Shown here: positions 51,401-59,947 of the stretch, in pieces
Layout of the letters: each line of letters begins with the position of its first letter
How positions within the stretch are numbered: position 1 is the first letter of the stretch
DNA from: an uncultured Pelagibacteraceae bacterium
GTDB lineage: Bacteria; Pseudomonadota; Alphaproteobacteria; Pelagibacterales; AG-422-B15
Assembly (NCBI GenBank): GCA_902613805.1
Contig: CACMIV010000001.1
Location: 364,001 to 428,000, forward strand
DNA length: 64,000 nt
Direction: 5' to 3'
The notes under the pieces: model-generated
The model's database searches: none
What the model saw: only the letters and a program-made list of their open reading frames with translations
What the model was told of the DNA's origin: nothing
Position numbers and translations under genes: made by a program

Positions 51401-52696
51401 TTATTTACCGATGCAAAAATCTTTAAAAATAACTTCTAAATATTCTTCTACATCAACATGACCTGTTATTTTTCCGATTTCTTGAATGGCCAATCTTAAC
51501 TCCTCGACCATAAGTTCAGAATTAACTTTTAAATCTATACTTTTTGCACTTAGTAAACTTTGTACAGAATTTTGAATACCTAAGATATATCGAGTCTTTG
51601 TTGGTATTGTATCGGTATAACTTATGAATTTATTTGATACATGCTCAGCAATTTTATTGATTAAATCATCAATACCGCTTCCATTTGAAACTGAAATATT
51701 AATACAGCCTTCTTGTTTGTAATTATTATGCAAGTCACATTTATTTAGAACTGTAAGTCGATTCTCATGTAACTCAACATTATTAGGATCATCAAATAAT
51801 TCTAAAACTAAATTTGCTTCTTTAATTTTACTTTGGGTTATCTCAATTCCTTTTTTTTCAATCTCGTCTTCAGTATCTCTTAGGCCCGCAGTGTCTGTTA
51901 AAATGACTGGAAATCCAGCAATATTTAGTCTTACTTCAATCGCGTCTCTGGTCGTACCCTCCTTATCAGATACAATTGCAACATCACGATTAGCAAGTGA
52001 ATTTATCAAACTTGATTTACCAACATTTGGGGATCCAATGATAGCAACTTTATAACCGTCTCTTAATATTTCTCCTTGATTACGTTGTTTTAAGTGTTCA
52101 TTCATTTCACCTAAAAGTTTTTCAATTTTTGAATTGATATTGTTAAGAACATTTTCAGGAATGTCTTCATCTGCAAAATCTATATCCGCTTCGAGATAAG
52201 CAACTAACTCTATTAGAGACTTTCTCCATGATAAATATAATTTATTCAGTGAACCATTCATTTGGGACAGTGCTTGATTATGTTGAATTTCAGTTTGCGC
52301 ATTAATTAGATCACCCATGGCTTCAATTGCTGTAAGATCCATTTTGTTATTCACAAATGCTCTTTTTGAAAATTCACCAGGTTGAGCAAGTCTTAACTGA
52401 TCAATATTAGAAAGTGATTTGAGTAAAAGCTGAACAGTTGAATGGCCGCCATGAACATGAAACTCAACAACATCTTCACCTGTGAAACTTTTGGGTTTGG
52501 AGAAAAATACAGCAAGGCCCTTGTCAATTAAGTTACCGCTTTCTGGATCATAAAACTCTGATTTTGTTAAGACGTTTGGATCGAAGTGACTCTTTCTAGA
52601 AATTGTTTTAAGAGCAGTGAGTGCTAGATGTCCTGAGACTCTTACAACTGCTAGCCCTGCAACACCGCTGGCAGTTGATAGTGCAAAAATTGTCAT
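51401..52696 (-). CDS. mnmE: tRNA uridine-5-carboxymethylaminomethyl modification GTPase MnmE
   Basis: A 431-residue GTPase partner of MnmG. The N-terminal formyl-tetrahydrofolate domain covers about 1-115 (IFALSTASGVAGLAVVRVSG, HVHGGHSTVQ). The G domain has IIGSPNVGKSSLINSL, GTTRDAIEV, DTAGLRD and NKCD, and the C terminus ends in the invariant FCIGK with the catalytic Cys. It is slightly shorter than the 450-residue norm, mainly in inter-domain loops. Its start overlaps the ferredoxin gene stop by 4 bp. Confidence 0.97.
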   Translation of the reverse strand: MTIFALSTASGVAGLAVVRVSGHLALTALKTISRKSHFDPNVLTKSEFYDPESGNLIDKGLAVFFSKPKSFTGEDVVEFHVHGGHSTVQLLLKSLSNIDQLRLAQPGEFSKRAFVNNKMDLTAIEAMGDLINAQTEIQHNQALSQMNGSLNKLYLSWRKSLIELVAYLEADIDFADEDIPENVLNNINSKIEKLLGEMNEHLKQRNQGEILRDGYKVAIIGSPNVGKSSLINSLANRDVAIVSDKEGTTRDAIEVRLNIAGFPVILTDTAGLRDTEDEIEKKGIEITQSKIKEANLVLELFDDPNNVELHENRLTVLNKCDLHNNYKQEGCINISVSNGSGIDDLINKIAEHVSNKFISYTDTIPTKTRYILGIQNSVQSLLSAKSIDLKVNSELMVEELRLAIQEIGKITGHVDVEEYLEVIFKDFCIGK

Positions 52697-53013
52697 TTTT
52701 TTATTTGGAGGTTTTCAGCGATACGATCATTAATCAGATGTTCATTGATTACTTGGTCCACCTCTTCTTCTGTTTTACACGAGTACCAAACATTATCTGG
52801 ATAAACAACAAGTGTGGGACCAAATTCACAATGATCTAAACAACCTGACGCGTTTATTCTTATTTTCTTATCGGAGACCAATTCTTTTGTTTTTTTCTTC
52901 ATGTAAGCTCGTAGCACTGTGGAATTTTTGGAGGCACAACAACCTTTTGGATGACCATCAGGTCTTTGGTTGGTACAAAAAAATACGTGTCTTTCAAAAA
53001 ATTTGTTAGTCAT
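52693..53013 (-). CDS. Thioredoxin-like (2Fe-2S) ferredoxin domain protein
   Basis: A 106-residue small redox protein: HVFFCTNQRPDGHPKGCCASKNS (N-terminal Cys pair spaced about 12) and ASGCLDHCEFGPTLVVYPDNVWYS (second Cys pair), the four-cysteine pattern of thioredoxin-fold [2Fe-2S] ferredoxins related to the NuoE C-terminal domain. These are cytosolic electron carriers of mostly unknown partners. It is placed upstream of mnmE with a 4-bp overlap (ATGA), an arrangement that could couple tRNA modification to a redox protein; this is inference. It is divergent from ogt, 30 bp apart. Confidence 0.9.
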   Translation of the reverse strand: MTNKFFERHVFFCTNQRPDGHPKGCCASKNSTVLRAYMKKKTKELVSDKKIRINASGCLDHCEFGPTLVVYPDNVWYSCKTEEEVDQVINEHLINDRIAENLQIKK

Positions 53014-53043
53014 AAGGTCAGAAAATTATAATATCTTATATAT

Positions 53044-53499
53044 ATGAGCAGCTACGTTTTCAAATCAATCATTGGCAATATTGAGCTTGTCTCAAGCAAA
53101 AATAGAATAATTGCAGTTCATAGAACAAGGAAAAAGCCTAACAAAACAGAGGATAAGCTTCTAAAAAGATCTGCACTTCAAATTAAATTGTATCTCGCGC
53201 GAAAAAGGCGATCTCTTAGTTTTCCTACAAGTCAGATCGGCACAAAATTTCAAAACCGTGTTTGGAATTATTTAAAAAGAATACCTTATGGTAGAACAAC
53301 AACTTACGGCGACATTGCAAAGAGATTGAGAACTTCGCCCCGAGCTGTTGGGAGTGCCTTAGGAAGAAACAATCTTATGATGACAGTTCCATGTCATAGA
53401 GTCGTGGGCAGTGACGGCAAACTCACAGGATTTACATCTGTGGGTGGATTAAGCACTAAAAGAAATTTACTGAACATTGAACAAAAAACTAAAAAATAA
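53044..53499 (+). CDS. ogt: Methylated-DNA--[protein]-cysteine S-methyltransferase
   Basis: A 151-residue suicide DNA-repair protein that moves alkyl groups from O6-alkylguanine to its own cysteine. The active site is TVPCHRVVGSDGKLTGF, with the helix-turn-helix segment GRTTTYGDIAKRLRTSPRAVGSALGRNN. The C-terminal catalytic domain is complete; the N-terminal fold is short, as in Ogt without an Ada-like fusion. It overlaps apt by 23 bp. Confidence 0.95.
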   Translation: MSSYVFKSIIGNIELVSSKNRIIAVHRTRKKPNKTEDKLLKRSALQIKLYLARKRRSLSFPTSQIGTKFQNRVWNYLKRIPYGRTTTYGDIAKRLRTSPRAVGSALGRNNLMMTVPCHRVVGSDGKLTGFTSVGGLSTKRNLLNIEQKTKK

Positions 53500-54016
53500 A
53501 ATCAAAAAGAAAATTAGAGTAATTCCTGATTTCCCAAAAAAAGGAATTCTGTTTCAGGACATAACATCTATTACAGATAATAAAAAACTTTTCAAAGAAG
53601 TTGTTATTGAGATTTCCAAATATGTTAAGAGAAATAAGTTTACAAAAATTGCTGCCGTTGAAGCACGTGGATTTATATTTGGATCAGCAGTTTCTTTTAA
53701 AACAGAAATCCCTTTTGTTCCTATTAGAAAAAAAGGAAAACTTCCTGGTAAAGTACTTAAGCAAAAATATAAGCTGGAGTATGGAACGGATGAAATACAA
53801 ATTCACAGAAACTCTATAAATGAAAAAGATAAAGTTCTGGTTATTGATGACTTGATAGCAACTGGAGGCACTGCATTTGCATCTGCAAATTTAATAAATA
53901 AATGTAAAGTTAGGTCTATAGAGTTTTTTTTTATAATTGATCTTAAAAATATTGGAGGGTCACAAAAATTAGGAGCAAAATATAAACTTTCTTCAATTTT
54001 AGAGGCTGAGGGATAA
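53477..54016 (+). CDS. apt: Adenine phosphoribosyltransferase
   Basis: A 179-residue purine-salvage enzyme that makes AMP from adenine and PRPP. IRVIPDFPKKGILFQDITSI and AVEARGFIFGSAVSF are diagnostic, and the PRPP-binding motif is VLVIDDLIATGGTAFAS. The start is a TTG at 53477, since no ATG occurs before the conserved PDFPKKG; this creates a 23-bp overlap with ogt. It converges with the secreted protein at 54017, with adjacent stops and no gap. Confidence 0.95.
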   Translation: MNKKLKNKIKKKIRVIPDFPKKGILFQDITSITDNKKLFKEVVIEISKYVKRNKFTKIAAVEARGFIFGSAVSFKTEIPFVPIRKKGKLPGKVLKQKYKLEYGTDEIQIHRNSINEKDKVLVIDDLIATGGTAFASANLINKCKVRSIEFFFIIDLKNIGGSQKLGAKYKLSSILEAEG

Positions 54017-54940
54017 TTATTCAAACTCAATATCAAATTGTGGGTTACCAAAAAATATCCCAGGGACAATCCAATTATCTCCATTAGCAACAAAATTCAA
54101 TCTTGCGGTGTAGTCTGGTGAATATTTAAATAATATTGAATTAGTCTGATCTGTAACGACTTTTGGACTAGCATAGTCCTCTATAATAATTATTTTTGTT
54201 GCATCGTTGTAGCTTGATGCAAGATCATAATCATTATTAATCAGAAGTGACCGACCATAGTTGCCATTGTGTGGTGCTGCGAAACCTCTTTCTAGAGTGT
54301 TCAAAAATGTGGACACAGATAAGGAATTGTAAGTGAAAGTAAATTCATTCAAACTTGCCTGTGACTCAGTAAACGTTTCAGTGAATTTTGTGTAGTTTCC
54401 ATCAGTAAAATCTTTCATGGTTACATTTCTATCCCCACCCTGAATGAAGCTTTGAGGAGCGTTTAAAAAAGGGGCACTATGCCAAGCTGTGCCCTCACTA
54501 TTTCCACCTATAATTTTTTGCTCATCAAATTCAAACTCAGCATTAATCCCTATTGTCGAGGAAATTGTTCCAAATCCGTGAGTATAAACCCCTGTAGGTG
54601 GTAGTGACGAAGGAAAGGATGTTTCAGATGATTTAGTAACACCGACAGAAATAGAATTGTCTCCTTTATTGTGATCCCAAAAATAAAAGCAAGGATCTTC
54701 AGTGGAATTACCTTTTAAAAATTCTGTGGGGTCACTCGTACATACTGCCAGTTGAAAGATATCTAAATTGAAAGATCTAACAGGTGCATCGCAAACTTTG
54801 GGAGATAAGTTTGTTATTTCGGAAACATCTATTTTACTTCCATTCATCTTACAAATTTCAGTTTGAGCGTGAGCAACAAACCAAAATATTGGACACAATA
54901 TAAATTGAATTAGAATTAAAAATATGGATTTTCTTAGCAT
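54017..54940 (-). CDS. Secreted protein of unknown function, paired with an inverse-autotransporter barrel
   Basis: A 307-residue protein I cannot assign. A signal peptide (MLRKSIFLILIQFILCPIFWFVAHAQ) leads into a soluble, Asn/Thr/Ser/Phe-rich mature part with four cysteines in its first 70 residues (EICKM, KVCDA, AVCTS, DPCFY). The rest reads as alternating short beta strands (for example SVGVTKSSETSF, EFEFDEQKI, FNLDIFQLAV) with no repeats, no membrane helix and no LPxTG motif, so it could be an adhesin-like beta domain or outer-membrane surface protein. It begins one base after the stop of the barrel gene at 54942, so the two form a bicistronic unit. Confidence 0.7.
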   Translation of the reverse strand: MLRKSIFLILIQFILCPIFWFVAHAQTEICKMNGSKIDVSEITNLSPKVCDAPVRSFNLDIFQLAVCTSDPTEFLKGNSTEDPCFYFWDHNKGDNSISVGVTKSSETSFPSSLPPTGVYTHGFGTISSTIGINAEFEFDEQKIIGGNSEGTAWHSAPFLNAPQSFIQGGDRNVTMKDFTDGNYTKFTETFTESQASLNEFTFTYNSLSVSTFLNTLERGFAAPHNGNYGRSLLINNDYDLASSYNDATKIIIIEDYASPKVVTDQTNSILFKYSPDYTARLNFVANGDNWIVPGIFFGNPQFDIEFE

Positions 54941-54941
54941 G

Positions 54942-55835
54942 CTAATACCCGACTATCTTGATTGTTCCAGTTCTATTTACTTGTTTTTTTATTTTGTTTT
55001 CTCTTCTTACCTTTTCATACTTACGATCACCCACATCAGTAAAATTGTACAGTTTATACGGGACGATTGAGTACATTTTTCTCAATTCACTTGATAATGG
55101 TTGTTTGATTTTTTTAAATTCAAAAAGATTAATGTTTAAAGTCACAAACTCCTCGTCACGAGACAATTGATCAAAACTCGTTTTTCCAAATTCTAAACTC
55201 ATTCCGTAAGGAAGTTTGTTTTTTATACTAAATGTTTCTCCTTCAAGATCTCTTGAATTGTTAATGCCATTCCATGTAAATACTTCAGCATAAATTTTTG
55301 AGTTAGGTAAATACGGAAGGGGAAATGCAATCTGTGCATCAAATCCGTCTAGCGTATATTCCTTTAAGCCATTCACAACAACATAATCAGTTATTGCGTC
55401 ATAATAATTTAAATGTACATCTCCTAGACTGGTTAGTATGTCTGCTCCAATACCAAATCTTTCATGAGAATTATCTAAATCAAGATCATAGAAAAAATTA
55501 TAACCAGCAATCAATTTATTTTCTAATAGACTTCTTCTTTGAACAAAACCAAGGTTCAGCATTTCTATATCCGCTTGCGTCGATAAATGGCCTTGAAAGA
55601 AATTATTGATATTATTTTTTTCATATAGAGGAAGAATGGTGCTTATTCCATATGATGGTTTACCTTTATAAAAACCAGAGAGGTCGATCTCTATATTGTT
55701 AAACATGTCATTCACTGCGAGTTCAGCTTTTTGTTCAGCCTTTTCAGCTACTTTACTAAGAAAGGTGCTGATAACTTCATTCCCAAATGAGACTGCTGTG
55801 AACAAGAAAATGAAAACTATAGTTAGATATCTCAT
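54942..55835 (-). CDS. Inverse-autotransporter beta-domain protein without passenger
   Basis: A 297-residue outer-membrane protein: signal peptide (MRYLTIVFIFLFTAVSFG), an amphipathic helix (about 25-48, LSKVAEKAEQKAELAVND) and an intimin/invasin-type barrel. Barrel marks are NNFFQGHLSTQ, LIAGYNFFYDLDLDNSHERFGIGADILTS (about 108-136), DGFDAQIAFPLPYLPNSKIYAEVFTW and YGMSLEFGKTSFDQ. Inverse autotransporters export a large C-terminal passenger through such a barrel; here the chain stops about 45 residues after the barrel (ending VRRENKIKKQVNRTGTIKIVGY). The missing passenger may be replaced by the adjacent secreted gene; that is a hypothesis. Confidence 0.82.
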   Translation of the reverse strand: MRYLTIVFIFLFTAVSFGNEVISTFLSKVAEKAEQKAELAVNDMFNNIEIDLSGFYKGKPSYGISTILPLYEKNNINNFFQGHLSTQADIEMLNLGFVQRRSLLENKLIAGYNFFYDLDLDNSHERFGIGADILTSLGDVHLNYYDAITDYVVVNGLKEYTLDGFDAQIAFPLPYLPNSKIYAEVFTWNGINNSRDLEGETFSIKNKLPYGMSLEFGKTSFDQLSRDEEFVTLNINLFEFKKIKQPLSSELRKMYSIVPYKLYNFTDVGDRKYEKVRRENKIKKQVNRTGTIKIVGY

Positions 55836-55886
55836 GCTGTAGAGAGTAGAGCAAAACTGACGGAAATTAATATCTGATTTTTGGTA

Positions 55887-57152
55887 CTATTTATTCATGG
55901 ACTGAAAGAAATCAGTATTGTCTTTGGTTTCTTTCAATTTACCGAGTAAGAACTCGATAGAGTCCATTGTTCCCATTGGGTTAAGAATACGTCTAAGAAC
56001 ATACATTTTTTGAAGCTCATCTTTATCAAGCAGTATCTCTTCTTTTCTAGTGCCAGACTTAGTAATATCAATTGCGGGATATATTCTTTTATCAGCAACT
56101 TTTCTATCCAATATAATTTCTGAATTACCAGTACCTTTAAATTCCTCAAAAATTACCTCATCCATCCTACTACCTGTATCAATCAACGCAGTTGAAATAA
56201 TAGTTAGTGATCCGCCGTCTTCAATATTTCTCGCTGCACCAAAAAATCTCTTTGGTCTTTGTAGTGCGTTTGCGTCAACTCCGCCTGTTAAAACTTTACC
56301 TGAACTTGGTACAACCGTATTGTAAGCACGACCCAGTCTTGTAATGGAGTCTAAAAGAATAACGACATCTTTTTTATGCTCCACTAGTCTTTTTGCTTTG
56401 TTGATTACCATCTCAGCAACTTGCACGTGACGTGATGCAGGCTCATCAAATGTTGAGCTGACAACCTCTCCTTTTACAGAACGTTGCATATCTGTAACTT
56501 CCTCTGGCCTCTCATCAATTAATAAAACCATCAAGTAACATTCTGGGTGGTTATCCGTAATTGAATGTGCAATGTTTTGCAGTAAAACTGTTTTACCTGT
56601 TCTTGGTGGCGAAACAATAAGCGCTCTTTGACCTTTACCGATTGGTGCAACTAGATCAATAACTCTTGAACTTTGATCGCTTGCTGGTTTTTCAGTTTCT
56701 AATCTGATTTGCTCATCAGGATAAAGAGGGGTCAGGTTATCAAAATTGATTTTGTTCCTACTTTTTTCGGTTGCTTCGTAGTTGATTGTATCAATTTTTA
56801 ATAATGCGAAATAACGTTCACCTTCCTTTGGCGCTCTAATCGGTCCTTCAACAGTATCTCCTGATCTTAATCCAAATCTTTTGATTTGACTTGGACTTAC
56901 ATAAATATCATCAGGACCTGGAAGATAATTAGCTTCCATTGATCTTAAAAAACCAAACCCATCCTGTAAAACTTCTAAGACTCCTTCACCGTCAATATCT
57001 TTACTGTCACTCGCAAGAGTTTTCAATATTTCAAAAAGCATATCTTGTGTACGCATTGAACTAGCGTTTTCAACACCAAGATCCTCTGCATAAACAAGAA
57101 GTTCTTGTGGGGTTTTTTTCTTAAGATCTCTTAATTTTAAGTTTTTAGCCAT
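55887..57152 (-). CDS. rho: Transcription termination factor Rho
   Basis: A 421-residue hexameric RNA helicase. The N-terminal RNA-binding cold-shock domain ([45 protein letters not shown]) is followed by the motor: Walker [55 protein letters not shown] and the Q/R loops [20 protein letters not shown]. It has no large insert. It lies 77 bp downstream of the hemEHJ operon, with two envelope genes inserted between it and mnmE. Confidence 0.98.
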   Translation of the reverse strand: MAKNLKLRDLKKKTPQELLVYAEDLGVENASSMRTQDMLFEILKTLASDSKDIDGEGVLEVLQDGFGFLRSMEANYLPGPDDIYVSPSQIKRFGLRSGDTVEGPIRAPKEGERYFALLKIDTINYEATEKSRNKINFDNLTPLYPDEQIRLETEKPASDQSSRVIDLVAPIGKGQRALIVSPPRTGKTVLLQNIAHSITDNHPECYLMVLLIDERPEEVTDMQRSVKGEVVSSTFDEPASRHVQVAEMVINKAKRLVEHKKDVVILLDSITRLGRAYNTVVPSSGKVLTGGVDANALQRPKRFFGAARNIEDGGSLTIISTALIDTGSRMDEVIFEEFKGTGNSEIILDRKVADKRIYPAIDITKSGTRKEEILLDKDELQKMYVLRRILNPMGTMDSIEFLLGKLKETKDNTDFFQSMNK

Positions 57153-57229
57153 TTGTTTTAATGATGATGATAATGTGGAAAATGGTTTGGAAGCTGTTTT
57201 CTAACCGTAATCTTTAAATAGATCAAGTT

Positions 57230-57673
57230 TTATATTGGCTTAAAAACAACTAAAAAAATGACAATTATCATTAAAATCGTTGGAAATTCATTGATAATTC
57301 TAAAAAAACGCTCAGATTTAGGCCTTTTATCATCTTGAAACTCTCTTGTTAATTTCGAGAAATATCCATGAACTCCAGATAAAAGAATTACAAATATAAT
57401 TTTCAATTGAAGCCATAACTGAGATAGTGCGTCGATACCTAAATTCGAAATCAAAGCTAAACCAAATAACCACGAGAAAATCATAGCTGGATTCATAATG
57501 ATTTTAAGTAGGCGCAGTTCCATCAATTTAAAAGTTTCTGATGAGTCAGAACCCACTTCTTTGCTCCAATGATACACAAACAATCGTGGTAAATATAGCA
57601 AACCCGCCATCCATGCAATAACACTGATGATGTGCAGACTGAGAAATAAATTATATAAAAAAACCGAATTCAT
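57230..57673 (-). CDS. hemJ: Protoporphyrinogen IX oxidase, HemJ type
   Basis: A 147-residue membrane protein with four helices. The conserved HIISVIAWMAGLLYLPRLFVYH (His14 and His35-type ligands) and MELRLLKIIMNPAMIFSWLFGL identify HemJ, which oxidises protoporphyrinogen to protoporphyrin IX and replaces HemG/HemY in many alphaproteobacteria. Placement directly after hemE and hemH supports this (4-bp overlap with hemH). It probably feeds the product to HemH. Confidence 0.92.
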   Translation of the reverse strand: MNSVFLYNLFLSLHIISVIAWMAGLLYLPRLFVYHWSKEVGSDSSETFKLMELRLLKIIMNPAMIFSWLFGLALISNLGIDALSQLWLQLKIIFVILLSGVHGYFSKLTREFQDDKRPKSERFFRIINEFPTILMIIVIFLVVFKPI

Positions 57674-58689
57674 CTTAATTCTTGATCACATTGTTTGAAT
57701 GTTGCTGGACATATTTTTTGTCTGATATTACCGCTCTCAATTTTGTCTGATTCACTCACTATCTCGGATAAACTTTCTATAAAGGTTCGGTCAATATTTA
57801 AAGACTCAGATCTATAATAATGTTTACAACCCAATTCACTAGCAAGTTCCTGATACTCAATATCCAATTCAACAAGTGTTTCAGAGTGATCAGAAACAAA
57901 AGCAATTGGAACGATTACTAGGGCTCGATCTTTATGAATTGCATTTTCAATTTCACTTGGAGTTGTGGGCTCAAGCCACTTGACTGGTGTCACTTTACTT
58001 TGGTAAGCCAACACATGATCTTCATAACCGTGAATACCTTGCAAGACTGCGTTTACTGTTTGCTCCACTTGCCACTGATAAGGATCTCCTTTTTTTATTA
58101 TTGATACAGGTAAGCTGTGAGCAGAAAACAAAACTCTGACTTTCTTATCCTTAACTTGGTTGATTTTGTCTTGAATCAGTTTTTGATGGGCTTTGATTAA
58201 TTTTGAGTCATATGGATAACAACAAGTATATTTCGTTTTTGAATTTAATAACTGAACTTGGGCTTCTTTAAACCAGGCGTCCAAAGATGATTTGGTTGTT
58301 GTGGTCGAGTACTGTGGGTACAAAGGTAATAAAAATATCTTATCTGGGTTATATTTTTTTACTTTCGCGACGACCTCTGGGGTCATTGGGTGCCAATATC
58401 TCATACAGACAAACACTTTGTTTTCGATTCCTTTATTTTCTAGTTCTTTTTGGAGCGCTTCTGCTTGGTTGTTAGTAATTTCAAGGATGGGAGATTTACC
58501 GCCAATTTCTGCGTAAATTTCACTAGCTTCTTTAGTGCGTCGGGAGGATATCAATTTTGCCAGTAAATACCTAAATGGATTTGGAATTCTAAATATATTT
58601 GGATCATTAAATAAATTAAACAGAAAGGGTTTAACGCTTTCTTGTTTATCCGGTCCACCCAAATTAAACAAAACAACTGCGGTTTTCAT
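57670..58689 (-). CDS. hemH: Ferrochelatase
   Basis: A 339-residue enzyme that inserts Fe(II) into protoporphyrin IX at the inner-membrane face. Markers are AVVLFNLGGPDKQESVKPFL at the start, FLLPLYPQYSTTTTKSSLD, RVLFSAHSLPVSIIKKGDPY with the iron-ligand His, and FVSDHSETLVELDIEY with the catalytic Glu/His pair. All are intact. It overlaps hemE by 4 bp and hemJ by 4 bp (ATGA at each junction), so the three are translated together. Confidence 0.97.
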   Translation of the reverse strand: MKTAVVLFNLGGPDKQESVKPFLFNLFNDPNIFRIPNPFRYLLAKLISSRRTKEASEIYAEIGGKSPILEITNNQAEALQKELENKGIENKVFVCMRYWHPMTPEVVAKVKKYNPDKIFLLPLYPQYSTTTTKSSLDAWFKEAQVQLLNSKTKYTCCYPYDSKLIKAHQKLIQDKINQVKDKKVRVLFSAHSLPVSIIKKGDPYQWQVEQTVNAVLQGIHGYEDHVLAYQSKVTPVKWLEPTTPSEIENAIHKDRALVIVPIAFVSDHSETLVELDIEYQELASELGCKHYYRSESLNIDRTFIESLSEIVSESDKIESGNIRQKICPATFKQCDQELR

Positions 58690-59672
58690 TTTGACCTTAT
58701 TTGTAAAAGCATTTCCTCAACCTTCTCAATTGACGTTTCGGGCAAAACCCCGTGTCCTAAATTAAAAATATGCGGCCTTTCTCTAAAAGCAAACAATATT
58801 TCATCAATCTTTTGACCAAGATTTTGTGAGTCTCTCAATAAGAAATTTGGATCCATATTTCCTTGAAAAACAATTTTATTATTAAGCTCATTTATTTTAT
58901 CTAAAGAAAAGTTATAATCTAAAGTAATACAGTCAAGTCTGTTTATGTGTGAATAGTTTTTATAACATTCAAGGTTTGCGTTTCTTGGAAATCCTATGAT
59001 AGGAATGTCTTTTCTCTTCTTTATGCTTTCGACAATTTTTTTTGTAGGTTGCACACACCATTTATAAAATTGTTCATCGTTCAAATATCCTGCTGCTGAC
59101 TCAAATATCTGAAAGGCATCAACTCCGCTATCGATTTGCATTTCTGAATGCTGAATTATCGCGTATGTCATCCGTTCAATTAAATTATCTATTTGTGAAG
59201 TTTTTTTTGAAACATCATCAGATCTTAGTTCTTGGCGTTCACCTTTCGTGAACAAGCAATAAAAAAGGGTTGTCCATGCCCCACCGGCAAAACCTATTAA
59301 GGGAACGTCCGTACTTTCTTTAATTTTTTTTATACCCGTTGCGAGAGGTAATGTTTTTTTGTGATTATAATCTATGTTTTCATTAAGTTTTATTAGTGGA
59401 CCCTGCCCCTCAACAAACTTAACATCCGAGCCTGCGGCAAAGGGAGTTATTAAAATATCTGAAAACACAATGCAGGCATCCATCTTGTACCTATTTACAG
59501 GCTGCATGGATACCTCAGCTATGGTTGGTGGGTCTAGAAACATATCCATTAGGTTATTAAATCGTTTTCTGATATTTATATATTCAGGTAGATGTCTACC
59601 TGCTTGTCTCATTAACCAGACGGGTGTTGATTTTGTTTTGTGTCCTCTAAGTGTGTCTATAAATATACTCAT
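58686..59672 (-). CDS. hemE: Uroporphyrinogen decarboxylase
   Basis: A 328-residue enzyme that decarboxylates uroporphyrinogen III to coproporphyrinogen III. It has TPVWLMRQAGRHLPEY near the start (catalytic Arg region), CIVFSDILITPFAAG with the active-site Asp, GFAGGAWTTLFYCL and the C-terminal FNLGHGVLPETSIEKVEEML. It opens the hemE-hemH-hemJ operon; its promoter must lie within the candidate origin 59673-59947. The hemE flank is a known alphaproteobacterial origin location (Caulobacter, Rickettsia). Confidence 0.97.
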   Translation of the reverse strand: MSIFIDTLRGHKTKSTPVWLMRQAGRHLPEYINIRKRFNNLMDMFLDPPTIAEVSMQPVNRYKMDACIVFSDILITPFAAGSDVKFVEGQGPLIKLNENIDYNHKKTLPLATGIKKIKESTDVPLIGFAGGAWTTLFYCLFTKGERQELRSDDVSKKTSQIDNLIERMTYAIIQHSEMQIDSGVDAFQIFESAAGYLNDEQFYKWCVQPTKKIVESIKKRKDIPIIGFPRNANLECYKNYSHINRLDCITLDYNFSLDKINELNNKIVFQGNMDPNFLLRDSQNLGQKIDEILFAFRERPHIFNLGHGVLPETSIEKVEEMLLQIRSK

Positions 59673-59947
59673 AATAATCTATATATATAATTGTAGTTGT
59701 TTATGTCCCTGTGGAGTTGTGTATATATAAAAAGTCGTCTTTTGCCCACAATTCGATACACAGAACAAATCTTTTGAATTATATGGGTTTTAGCCTTATT
59801 CACTGCCGTGAAAAAAAACTAAATCATTTTCAACAGGTGAACAAAGTTTGCAAAAACTCTCAATAAAGATAGAAAAATAAGTTAAAAATTAAAAATGGAA
59901 AAAGAAATCAAAAGCATTCACAGACCCCGGGGTATTTATACATATTT
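59673..59947. other. Candidate chromosomal replication origin (oriC) between hemE and maf
   Basis: A 275-bp gap between divergent operons in the position of Caulobacter Cori. Near-consensus DnaA boxes (TTATNCACA) with one mismatch are ATATACACA (minus strand, 59718-59726), TTATTCACT (59796-59804) and TTTTCAACA (59827-59835). Two-mismatch forms are TTGCCCACA (59742-59750), CGATACACA (59754-59762) and GCATTCACA (59914-59922). A T/A-only run (59681-59690 area) and an A/T-rich purine block (59866-59912) could unwind. Gene orientation flips exactly here. It also must contain the hemE and maf promoters. No box is perfect, so confidence is moderate. Confidence 0.6.

Noticed and set aside
52455-52490. 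TTCACCTGTGAA in mnmE, resembling parS
   Set aside because: It lacks the TGTTTC/GAAACA outer bases and has a changed centre, so it does not fit the ParB consensus.
55325-55609. 94-codon plus-strand frame inside the inverse-autotransporter gene
   Set aside because: Antisense to a gene with a clear family signature; no start signal and Gln/His-rich shadow composition.
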